The notes beneath the pieces were generated by a model. The model ran no database searches. It was not told where the DNA came from and was given only the letters and a program-made list of their open reading frames with translations. Below, piece by piece: positions 53,836-61,190 of a DNA stretch of 64,000 bases. The position numbers were made by a program, and so were the translations under genes. Position 1 is the stretch's first letter. Each line of letters opens with the position of its first letter. Origin of the DNA: Chromobacterium violaceum ATCC 12472 (GTDB lineage Bacteria; Pseudomonadota; Gammaproteobacteria; Burkholderiales; Chromobacteriaceae); contig NC_005085.1 of the NCBI RefSeq assembly GCF_000007705.1, positions 3,419,752 to 3,483,751 of the forward strand. Direction: 5' to 3'.

Positions 53836-53912
53836 GGGCGGTTAGTCTCAGTTGGTAGAGCACTGCCTTCACACGGCAGGGGTCGCTGGTTCGAGTCCAG
53901 TACCGCCCACCA
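53836..53912 (+). tRNA. tRNA-Val (CAC), copy 1
   Basis: 77 bases with CCA. Acceptor GGGCGGT/ACCGCCC; anticodon stem CTGCC/GGCAG with loop TTCACAC gives anticodon CAC, reading GUG. The D arm reads AGTCTCAGTTGGTAGAGC where the UAC gene has AGCTCAGTTGGTAGAGC, that is one extra T in the 5' strand of the D stem. The other stems pair normally. Confidence 0.9.
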
Positions 53913-53918
53913 GAAAAC

Positions 53919-53995
53919 GGAGTGGTAGTTCAGTTGGTTAGAATACCGGCCTGTCACGCCGGGGGTCGCGGGTTCGAGTCCCGTCCACTCCGCCA
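53919..53995 (+). tRNA. tRNA-Asp (GUC), copy 5
   Basis: Identical to Asp copy 1; six bases after Val-CAC copy 1, a much shorter gap than in the UAC units. Confidence 0.97.
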
Positions 53996-54022
53996 ACAGT
54001 TTCAAGCAGTAGATAGTTTTCT

Positions 54023-54099
54023 GGGCGGTTAGTCTCAGTTGGTAGAGCACTGCCTTCACACGGCAGGGGTCGCTGGTTCGAGTCCAGTACCGCCCACCA
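54023..54099 (+). tRNA. tRNA-Val (CAC), copy 2
   Basis: Identical to Val-CAC copy 1, including the extra D-stem T. Confidence 0.9.
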
Positions 54100-54105
54100 G
54101 AAAAC

Positions 54106-54182
54106 GGAGTGGTAGTTCAGTTGGTTAGAATACCGGCCTGTCACGCCGGGGGTCGCGGGTTCGAGTCCCGTCCACTCCGCCA
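54106..54182 (+). tRNA. tRNA-Asp (GUC), copy 6
   Basis: Identical to Asp copy 1; last gene of the array, followed after 10 bases by the terminator. Confidence 0.97.
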
Positions 54183-54192
54183 ATCTTGCAAG

Positions 54193-54216
54193 AAAGCAGC
54201 CCAAGGCTGCTTTTTT
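54193..54216 (+). terminator. Intrinsic terminator of the tRNA array
   Basis: AAAGCAGCC (54193-54201) and GGCTGCTTT (54205-54213) with a CAA loop and a T6 run to 54216. It closes the tRNA operon. Confidence 0.95.
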
Positions 54217-54345
54217 GCATTTCCCGCCACAGCATGAGCCCAACATGCGCAGCCCTCCTCACCCCATTCGCATGTTGCGGTTGCAAAATGCAGGATTGCT
54301 GGCAATACTGTCAGACTTTTAAAAATTCACATCAAGAGATTTCAC

Positions 54346-55878
54346 ATGAACAAGACAGCCCTGCTGGCGCTGTGCTTGAGCAGCCACGCCTCCTGGGCCG
54401 GCAGCGGCGGCGATGAGGCCACATGGCAGTACACGGTCCAGGCGGGAGATACGCTGTGGTCGTTTGCCGCCAAGCACCTGACCTCCCCCTCCTATGTGCC
54501 GAAACTGCAACAGCAAAACGGCATCGCCAACCCCTACCGGCTGACGCCCGGCAGCCAGCTGGTCGTGCCTTACAGCTGGACCCGGCAGAACGAATCCTCG
54601 GTCACCATCGAAGCCCTGTCCGGCATGGTCAGCGTGCAGGATTCGGATGGGCAGGCGCTGAAGGCGGCGCCGGGCCTTCACCTACAGGCCGGCAGCCGCA
54701 TCTCCACCGGCAAGGACGCCATGCTGAAACTGCGGATGGCGGACGGCTCCATGCTCCAGCTCTGGTCCAACAGCAAGCTGACGCTGGGCAAGCAAGTGTT
54801 CTACCCCACCACCGGCGCCATCCAGTCGCAAAACCGGCTCGATCACGGCTCGGCCAGCAACGCCGTGGTGCCCAGGCAGCTGATGCCCAACCGCTACCAG
54901 ATCTACACACCCTCCGCGGTGACCACGGTGCGCGGCACCGAATTTCGCGTGCGCAGCCTGGATGACAAGGATACGGCGACCGAAGTGCTTCACGGCAAGG
55001 TCAGCCTGGCGTCCGATGCCGGCGAAATCGACATCCCCGCCAGATTCGGCGGCCGCAACGGCGGCAAGCAATCGGTGGCGCTGCCCAAGGCGCCCGCGCT
55101 CGACGGCGTGATCACGGTCAGCCCTTTCAATCCGCCCTTGCTGGAATGGCACAAGCAGGAAGGCGAAGCCGGCTATCAACTGGCGATTTCCGACGCCCAG
55201 ACCCAGCAGCAACTGTACAATCGCAGCGCGGAAACCGCGCGCTTTTACCCTGAACTCCCAAAAAATGGCCGCTATTTGCTGACAATTCGCGCCCGAAACG
55301 CCCAAGGCATCGAAGGCTACGACGCCAGCCGCGGCTTCATGCTGGCCGCCAGTCCGCTGCCGCCGCTGATCTTCAGCGACGGCAAGCGGATCAGCCAGCG
55401 CGGGCAAACCCTGTGGGTGGGCAGCAGCGCCAGCCCCGAACGTCCGGCCTGGCTCCAGGTCGCGCGCGACCCGGCCTTCGCCGACATCTGGTACCAGGGC
55501 CGGCTGGAGCAGGATAGCTTCGCCCTCAACCTGCCGGACAAGGGGAAATGGTACTGGCGGCTGGCTTCGCTGGACAGCCAGGGCCAGCCCGGCCCCTACG
55601 GCAACACTCAGGAACTGAGGATCAAGGCCTGGTATGAAATGAGCCTGCCCGGCGACCGCAAGCTGCAGGCCCGCCGCTATCCGGTCGCAAACGCCCGCTA
55701 CACGCTGCAACTGGCCCGGCCGGACGAACCCGGACGCATAGTCTGGCAACAAAGCGCGGCCGAACCCAGCTGGTCCTTGCTGCGCATGCCCAGCGGGCGC
55801 TTCGCCGCCACCATCCTGGTGGACGGCGATGGCGGATATCATGCCGAAGAGCGATATCCGGCGCTGCTTTTGCCGTAA
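54346..55878 (+). CDS. LysM and FecR domain periplasmic protein
   Basis: 510 aa with a short signal peptide (MNKTALLALCLSSHASWA). A LysM domain follows at about 28-76 (YTVQAGDTLWSFAAKHLTSP, then LTPGSQLVVP), which binds peptidoglycan. The FecR-type beta domain lies at about 85-230 (LQAGSRISTGKDAMLKLRMA, IYTPSAVTTVRGTEFRV). The C-terminal half has repeated fibronectin-like modules (YLLTIRARNAQGIEGYD, WYWRLASLDSQGQPGPYGN). It is 9 bases from a CHASE2-GGDEF gene. FecR-LysM and CHASE2 cyclase pairs are a known combination, and the first may feed a periplasmic signal to the second (inference). Confidence 0.92.
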   Translation: MNKTALLALCLSSHASWAGSGGDEATWQYTVQAGDTLWSFAAKHLTSPSYVPKLQQQNGIANPYRLTPGSQLVVPYSWTRQNESSVTIEALSGMVSVQDSDGQALKAAPGLHLQAGSRISTGKDAMLKLRMADGSMLQLWSNSKLTLGKQVFYPTTGAIQSQNRLDHGSASNAVVPRQLMPNRYQIYTPSAVTTVRGTEFRVRSLDDKDTATEVLHGKVSLASDAGEIDIPARFGGRNGGKQSVALPKAPALDGVITVSPFNPPLLEWHKQEGEAGYQLAISDAQTQQQLYNRSAETARFYPELPKNGRYLLTIRARNAQGIEGYDASRGFMLAASPLPPLIFSDGKRISQRGQTLWVGSSASPERPAWLQVARDPAFADIWYQGRLEQDSFALNLPDKGKWYWRLASLDSQGQPGPYGNTQELRIKAWYEMSLPGDRKLQARRYPVANARYTLQLARPDEPGRIVWQQSAAEPSWSLLRMPSGRFAATILVDGDGGYHAEERYPALLLP

Positions 55879-55887
55879 AATCACACC

Positions 55888-57564
55888 ATGCGTTCCATCC
55901 AGATATCCCGCTACAGCAGGGGCATTCCCCTGCTGCTCGCTCTCCTTGGCCTGCTGCTCATCGCCAGCCAGCTGATGGGGCGACTGGATTTCTGGCTGTA
56001 CGACAGTCTGACCCGGGCCAACCCGCTGCACAAGCCGGACCAGAACCTCATCGTCATCGCCATAGATGAAAAAAGCCTGGCTGAGCTGGGCCGATGGCCA
56101 TGGCCGCGCGCCTATCACGCCCAACTGCTCGACAAGCTGGGCGGCGCCAGCTCGATCGGCTTCGACATCGCCATCGCCGAGCCCTCGCGCGACCATCCCG
56201 AGGCGGACAAGCATCTTGCCGAGGCCATCCGCCGCAACGGCAAGGTGGTCGGCCCGGTCTTTCCCGAACTGCAGGGCGGCCAATTGCTGGAAACCCGCCC
56301 CCTGCCGCCGATCGCCTCCGCGATGGCCGCCCTCGGCCACACCGACTATGAGCGCGACGACGACGGCACCATACGCCGCGTCTACCTGAAAGCCGGGCTG
56401 GGCGCGCCGCGCTATCCCAGCTTCGCCGCCGCCGTCTGCGCCGTCTCAGACGGCAGGAAGGAAACCATCCCCGCGCCCCAACGCCCTCGCCCGGGCCAGG
56501 CCTGGCAGCGCCGCGACCTGGTGATGGTGCCGTTCAGCAGCGGCCCCAAGCCCTTTCACACGGTGTCGTACAGCGACGCGCTGAACCGGCTGCCGGCCTC
56601 GTTCTTCGAAGACAGCATCGTGCTGATAGGCGTGACCGCCAACGGCCTGGGCAATCAGCAGCCGACCCCGGTCTCGGCCAACAATACCGGCATGTCGGGC
56701 GTGGAAATCGACGCCTACATGGTCCACGGCCTGCTCACCCACCAGCAGATACGCCCGATGCCGCTGCTGCTGGAGTGCCTGCTGGGGGCCCTGCTGCTGG
56801 GACTGGGAGACTGGCTGCTGTCGCGCCGGGTGCGCGCGCGCAGCCTGCTGGCAGGCTACGCGCTGGCGTCGGCGGTGGTGCTGCTGTCTTCGGCCGCCCT
56901 GCTCTACTTCGCCTCGCTGTGGGCCGGCGGCAGCGTGGTGGCCATCCTGCTGCTGCTCAGCGGCACGATGCGCTACGTCAGCGGCCAGGCCCAGCTGTTC
57001 TCGCTGGCTTTCACCGATGGCTTGACCCGGCTCTACAACCGCCGCCATTTCGACGAGGCGTTCGGCCACGCGGTGGAACAATGCCGGCAGAAACGCAAGC
57101 CGCTGGCGCTGCTGATCCTGGACATAGACCACTTCAAGAAATACAACGACCATTACGGCCACTACGCCGGCGACGAAGCGCTGCAGAAAGTGGCCCGCGC
57201 GCTCAAGGACTGCTTTCGCCAGAAAGGCCAGCTGACCGCCCGGCTGGGCGGGGAGGAGTTCGGCGTGCTGCTGACGCCGGGGGACACGCCGCAGGCGCTG
57301 TCCGCCGCGGAGCGCTTTCTCGGCCGCCTGGCGGCGATGGAGCTGCCCCATTCCGCCAGCCCGCTCGGCAAGATCAGCTGTAGCATAGGCGTATGCGCCT
57401 GCATCCCCGGACCGGCGGACAGCACGCGCACCCTGTTCGAGCAGGCAGATCAGGCGCTGTACGAAGCCAAGCGCGGCGGCCGCAACCGCGCCAGCCTTTA
57501 CCAAGGCCCACCCGGGAACGGCGCAAAAAAAAGCGCGGACATAACGTCCGCGCGGCAGGATTGA
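55888..57564 (+). CDS. CHASE2 sensor diguanylate cyclase
   Basis: 558 aa. An N-terminal membrane segment (PLLLALLGLLLIASQLMG) is followed by a periplasmic CHASE2 domain (about 35-285), then about three membrane segments (to about 360) and a GGDEF domain (about 375-540). The active site is GGEEF, and the substrate motifs FTDGLTRLYNRRHFDEAF and DIDHFKKYNDHYGHYAGDEA are intact, so it should make cyclic di-GMP. The inhibitory I-site RxxD is RQKG here, so product inhibition may be lost. The last 12 codons contain the terminator of the convergent dsbB gene. Confidence 0.95.
   Translation: MRSIQISRYSRGIPLLLALLGLLLIASQLMGRLDFWLYDSLTRANPLHKPDQNLIVIAIDEKSLAELGRWPWPRAYHAQLLDKLGGASSIGFDIAIAEPSRDHPEADKHLAEAIRRNGKVVGPVFPELQGGQLLETRPLPPIASAMAALGHTDYERDDDGTIRRVYLKAGLGAPRYPSFAAAVCAVSDGRKETIPAPQRPRPGQAWQRRDLVMVPFSSGPKPFHTVSYSDALNRLPASFFEDSIVLIGVTANGLGNQQPTPVSANNTGMSGVEIDAYMVHGLLTHQQIRPMPLLLECLLGALLLGLGDWLLSRRVRARSLLAGYALASAVVLLSSAALLYFASLWAGGSVVAILLLLSGTMRYVSGQAQLFSLAFTDGLTRLYNRRHFDEAFGHAVEQCRQKRKPLALLILDIDHFKKYNDHYGHYAGDEALQKVARALKDCFRQKGQLTARLGGEEFGVLLTPGDTPQALSAAERFLGRLAAMELPHSASPLGKISCSIGVCACIPGPADSTRTLFEQADQALYEAKRGGRNRASLYQGPPGNGAKKSADITSARQD
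57525..57553 (-). terminator. dsbB terminator inside the diguanylate cyclase gene end
   Basis: On the minus strand GCGCGGAC/GTCCGCGC (8 bases, 5-base loop) is followed by T8. It is 28 bases beyond the dsbB stop and lies wholly within the last codons of the convergent cyclase gene, where the A8 run encodes Lys-Lys. Confidence 0.93.
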
Positions 57565-57580
57565 ACATCCGGGAAACGGT

Positions 57581-58081
57581 TCAGCCGCGGCGGCGGCGCC
57601 CAACCAGCCACAAGGTCCAGACGATCACGCCGGCAAAGAACACCGCCACCCAGAACGGCATGGTCATGCCGAGGAAACGCCCCTGGATGGCCGCGCACTC
57701 GCCGCTGCCCTTCAGCACCTTGGACAACACCTCCCACAATGGGAAGGACTCCATCAGGAACTCCAGGCCCGGCCCGCACTGCGGCACCTGGTCGGCCGGC
57801 AGGCTCTGCAGCCACAGCTGGCGCAGCGACACGCCCGCGCCGGAAAGCGCGGCCAGCGTCATCAGCCCGCCCCATACCTTCGCGCCAGTCTTGCCGGGAT
57901 TGTGCAACGCGGCCAGCAAGGCCAGCGCGCCGACCGCCATCACGCCGATGCGCTGCAGAATGCACAGCGGGCATGGCTCCTCCCCCAGCTGGTATTGCGC
58001 GAACAGCGCAAAGCCGATGGCGCCGGCGCAAGCCGCCGCCACCAGCAAGAACCCCTGACGGTTCGTGATATTCAAACCCAT
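57581..58081 (-). CDS. dsbB: Disulfide bond formation protein DsbB
   Basis: 166 aa inner-membrane protein with four membrane segments. The first periplasmic loop has the CPLC redox pair (GEEPCPLCILQR), the second has Cys in VPQCGPGLEF and Cys in GSGECAAIQG. DsbB reoxidises DsbA and passes electrons to quinones. The conserved Arg after CPLC (LQR) that contacts quinone is present. It is monocistronic with its own terminator. Confidence 0.96.
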   Translation of the reverse strand: MGLNITNRQGFLLVAAACAGAIGFALFAQYQLGEEPCPLCILQRIGVMAVGALALLAALHNPGKTGAKVWGGLMTLAALSGAGVSLRQLWLQSLPADQVPQCGPGLEFLMESFPLWEVLSKVLKGSGECAAIQGRFLGMTMPFWVAVFFAGVIVWTLWLVGRRRRG

Positions 58082-58297
58082 CCCCCTTGACCTTTCCTGT
58101 TATGTCTTGTGAGTGAACGCAGTGTAAACGGAAAAGCTGAGATTGGGGCGGCCCGGCAAAGTTCCGGAGCGGGGAGCCTGCTCAAAGGCTTTTCCGGCCG
58201 CAGGCCGCTTTCCGCCGGACACAGGGTGCGGAAAACGGTCCCAAGGGAAGCCAGCGCCGCCAGGCTTGCTCCCGCCTGGCCCGCCTGCCCAAAGCGC

Positions 58298-59437
58298 CTA
58301 CAGCTCCAGAAACTCGCGGATGGCGTGCTTGTGATGCAGCGTGTCGCGGTAACCGAGCGCGATCAGCTCCCGGCAATAAGCCGGCTCGAACAGCAGATAA
58401 GTGGCCAACGCGGTGCCCCGCTGACGGGTTGCGCCGGCGCCGCGCATGATGAAACGCAGCATCGGCGGAAACAAATGGGTATGGCGGTAAACGATGCCCT
58501 CCAGCGACTGGCTGGGATTCAACTGGAAGATGTCCACCTTTTTCAGCTGGGTCTGGCAGGCCAGCTCCTCGTTGCTTTGCAGCAGCGATACGGTATGGTT
58601 GATCCGGGTCAGGCGCTCCATGTCCACCGCCATGCTGTCGATGAACACGCTGTTGAGCAGGTGGCCGAAGATCTGGGCCGGCATTGGATAAGAGCCGACA
58701 GTGCGGCGTTCTATCGTGTCCGGACGCTTGCTGGCCAACCCGACCACGAACAGCTTCTCCGCCCCCAGGTGCAGCGCCGGCGACAATGGCGACAGCTGGC
58801 GCACCGCGCCGTCGCAATAAAACTTCTCGCCTATCCGCACCGAGGGAAAGATCAGCGGAATCGCCGCCGTGGCCATCAGGTGATCCAGCCCGATCCGCTC
58901 GCGCACCCCCAGCCGCTGGTAGCGCGTCCACTCCCCCAGGCTTTCCTCGCCCTGGAAGAACGTGACCGACATCCCGGTGGTGTAGCAGGACGCGGTCAGC
59001 GCCAGCGCCTGCAGCGCGCCGGAAGCGATGGACGGCTCGATGCCGTCGAAAGGCATCATCTTGCCCAGCGTCTGCCGCAGCGGCGCGTTGTCGAGAAAGC
59101 TCTGCGGATTCGTCCAGGCATGGCCGGCGCTCAACAGCGAAACGCCGAAGTGGAGAAAGGTCTTGATGAAATACATGGCGCCGACGTCGTAGACATCGGG
59201 GATGTGCAGCTGCTTCCACACCTTGGCCAGCGTGCTCACCGCCAGCTGGTAATTGCCGGCGCCGGAAGCCAGCGCCACCGCGTTGATCGCGCCGGCCGAG
59301 GTGCCGCAGATGATGGGAAAAGGATTGTGCCTGGGGTCCGGCAGCAAGCGGGCAATGCCCAGCAGCACCCCTACCTGGTAGGCCGCGCGGGCGCCCCCGC
59401 CCGACAGCACCAAACCGATCTTGCTCGGTCTGCCCAT
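58298..59437 (-). CDS. Patatin-like phospholipase
   Basis: 379 aa. Patatin fold motifs: the oxyanion-hole GGGARAAYQVG (about 13-23), the nucleophile elbow GTSAG (about 45-49) and DGA (in FYCDGAVRQ) giving the catalytic Ser-Asp dyad. No signal peptide, so it acts in the cytoplasm or at the inner membrane, unlike ExoU-type effectors, although export by other means cannot be excluded. Family members hydrolyse phospholipids or other acyl esters. The gap of 216 bases to dsbB holds no gene I can support. Confidence 0.9.
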   Translation of the reverse strand: MGRPSKIGLVLSGGGARAAYQVGVLLGIARLLPDPRHNPFPIICGTSAGAINAVALASGAGNYQLAVSTLAKVWKQLHIPDVYDVGAMYFIKTFLHFGVSLLSAGHAWTNPQSFLDNAPLRQTLGKMMPFDGIEPSIASGALQALALTASCYTTGMSVTFFQGEESLGEWTRYQRLGVRERIGLDHLMATAAIPLIFPSVRIGEKFYCDGAVRQLSPLSPALHLGAEKLFVVGLASKRPDTIERRTVGSYPMPAQIFGHLLNSVFIDSMAVDMERLTRINHTVSLLQSNEELACQTQLKKVDIFQLNPSQSLEGIVYRHTHLFPPMLRFIMRGAGATRQRGTALATYLLFEPAYCRELIALGYRDTLHHKHAIREFLEL

Positions 59438-59645
59438 GCTCGTCTCTTTCTTAACGCCTTGTCAGTTCTATTTAGACATAGTCAAAAAGACGAAGCGACG
59501 GCAAGCGCCAGACCGCGTTCGCGATCCGGCGGGCTTGGGCATGCGAGACAGCGCGGCGAGAAAAGCGGAACTTGCCCGCGAAGATAGCCATTCGGATGGC
59601 GTTTGCGATATCGCCTCGACAAAGCGCGGCGGATCGCGCGAGCGG

Positions 59646-60539
59646 TCAGAATCCCCCCGCCTGCAGCGATGCCCACAGGTGGGCGGCCACCAGCGCCCGC
59701 CACGGCGAGAACGCGTCCAGCCACTGCTGCGCCTGCTTCTGGTCGGGCTTGTCGGCCATGCCCAGCGCCATGCCCAGCGCCTTGCGCACCGCCACGTCGC
59801 CGTGCAGCGAGCCGTCCAGCCAGCCGTAGCCGCGCAACAGCGCGTAGCTGACCGTCCATGGCCCGATGCCCGGCACCGCCAGCAGCCGCTCGGCGATCTC
59901 CTCCGCCGGCGCGCCGTCCAGCCAGCCATCCAGCGGCAGCGCGCCGCTCGCCGCGCCCTGGCTCAGCGCCAGCAAGGCCCGGCTCTTGGCGCGGGAAAAG
60001 CCGGCCTCGCCCAGTTGATCCGCCGTCAGCGCCGCCAGCCGCGGCGCGTCCGGGTGGCACAGCAGGCCGGAAGAATGGCGGCAATCGCACAATTGCAGCA
60101 GCCGCCGCCGTATCGTCACCGCCGCCGCCACGCTGATCTGCTGGCCGGTGATCGCCCAGGCCAGCGCCTCGAACGGCGTGGCCGTCTGCGGCACCCTGAG
60201 GCCGGCGCGCGCGGCGATCAGGCCGCCCAGTTGGGGATGGTCGCGGTATCGGCGCTCGAACGCCTCCACCGGCTGGTTCAGGCCCAGCATGCGCCGGCCG
60301 ATGTCCTCCAGCGCCCGGGCCTCTGCCGCCCCGCCGTCGACATCCAGCCTGAGGACGGCCCAGCCGGGCCGGAAGCGCAAGTCTAGGCAGGCGGGCAGGC
60401 CTTGCCACAACAGGCCCTTTCTCAGGCCGTCGTCGTCCACCTGCTCGGCGAGGCGCTCGCCGTCGCGACGGTGGAAGGCCAGGATGTCCTGCGGCCGGAA
60501 GCCGGCCGGCAGCGCGATATCGCAATCGATGACGGACAT
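59646..60539 (-). CDS. alkA: DNA-3-methyladenine glycosylase II (AlkA-like)
   Basis: 297 aa. The N-terminal AlkA-type domain is followed by the HhH-GPD motif: LAVPGIGPWTVSYALLRGYG with the catalytic Asp a little later in SLHGDVAVRKALGM. It removes alkylated bases (3-methyladenine and others) from DNA. The start is 3 bases after the alkB stop, so translation is coupled. There is no Ada-type N-terminal regulator domain, so this is AlkA rather than an Ada-AlkA fusion. Confidence 0.92.
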   Translation of the reverse strand: MSVIDCDIALPAGFRPQDILAFHRRDGERLAEQVDDDGLRKGLLWQGLPACLDLRFRPGWAVLRLDVDGGAAEARALEDIGRRMLGLNQPVEAFERRYRDHPQLGGLIAARAGLRVPQTATPFEALAWAITGQQISVAAAVTIRRRLLQLCDCRHSSGLLCHPDAPRLAALTADQLGEAGFSRAKSRALLALSQGAASGALPLDGWLDGAPAEEIAERLLAVPGIGPWTVSYALLRGYGWLDGSLHGDVAVRKALGMALGMADKPDQKQAQQWLDAFSPWRALVAAHLWASLQAGGF

Positions 60540-60542
60540 GGA

Positions 60543-61190
60543 TCAAAAGGCCTTGCGGAAAGTGAGGTTGAGACGCCGGCCGCCGAGCAGCGGGTGAATG
60601 CCCGGCTGGACCGGCAGCACGCCATGAAAGCGCAACCGGTCCGGCCCGCCCCACACCAGCACGTCGCCATGCTGCAGCAGGATGCGGGCGGTTTTGTCGG
60701 CGCGGCTCAGGCCGCCCAGCAGGAATATCGCCGGCAGGCCCAGCGACACGGAAACGATGGGCGCGGAGAAATCGCGCTCGTCCTTGTCCTGATGCAGGCC
60801 CATCCGGGCGCCGGGCAGGTAGCAGTTGATCAGGCAGGCGTCGGGATCGAAGCCGGCAAAACCCGCCTCGGCGGCCGCGCCGCGCGCCAGTTCGCGCAGC
60901 GGCCCAGGCATCGCCGGCCAGGGCCGTCCCTTATCCGGATCGACGGCGGAATAGCGGTAGCCGCGGCGATCGGACACCCAGCCCCAGTCGCCGCAGCTGG
61001 CGGTGGTCACCGACATGGCCTGCCCGCCGGGCGTCACCATGCCGCGCAGCGGAGACTGCGCTACGACCGCCTCCACCGCGGCGACCAGCTCCGCGTCGCC
61101 GGCGCAGGCCCAGCCGTGCAGCAAGGCGGCGCCGGCCGACAGCCGCTCGGTCCACGGGCCGTCGTCCGGCGCGAACAGGCTGTCGCTCAC
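60543..61190 (-). CDS. alkB: Alpha-ketoglutarate-dependent DNA repair dioxygenase AlkB
   Basis: 215 aa. Fe(II)/2-oxoglutarate ligands: H and D in GLHQDKDE (HxD), His in RFHGVLPV and the 2-oxoglutarate-binding Arg residues in GRRLNLTFR. The segment GYRYSAVDPDKGRPWP is typical of the AlkB lid. It oxidatively removes methyl groups from 1-methyladenine and 3-methylcytosine. It overlaps pmbA by 4 bases (ATGA) and precedes alkA, so the two repair enzymes are made together. Confidence 0.94.
   Translation of the reverse strand: MSDSLFAPDDGPWTERLSAGAALLHGWACAGDAELVAAVEAVVAQSPLRGMVTPGGQAMSVTTASCGDWGWVSDRRGYRYSAVDPDKGRPWPAMPGPLRELARGAAAEAGFAGFDPDACLINCYLPGARMGLHQDKDERDFSAPIVSVSLGLPAIFLLGGLSRADKTARILLQHGDVLVWGGPDRLRFHGVLPVQPGIHPLLGGRRLNLTFRKAF

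Larger units (their letters stand above)
53071..54182 (+). repeat. Tandem tRNA array with near-identical 191- and 187-base units
   Basis: Four consecutive units of 191 bases (Val-UAC, 12-base spacer, Asp-GUC, about 26-base spacer) start at 53071, 53262, 53453 and 53644. Two units of 187 bases (Val-CAC, Asp-GUC) start at 53836 and 54023. Genes and spacers are almost identical; only single-base changes are seen in the inter-unit spacer (aacggtttca versus aacagtttca). The array has one upstream promoter candidate and one terminator after the last gene. Confidence 0.95.

Noticed and set aside
53071-54182. Regularly spaced repeats suggestive of a CRISPR array
   Set aside because: The repeat units are complete tRNA genes with cloverleaf pairing and CCA ends; there are no short unique spacers and no cas genes.
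53027-54246. Repeated short open frames (for example EWTGLEPATPGVTGRYSNQL) across the tRNA array
   Set aside because: They are translations of tRNA genes and spacers, a well-known artefact.
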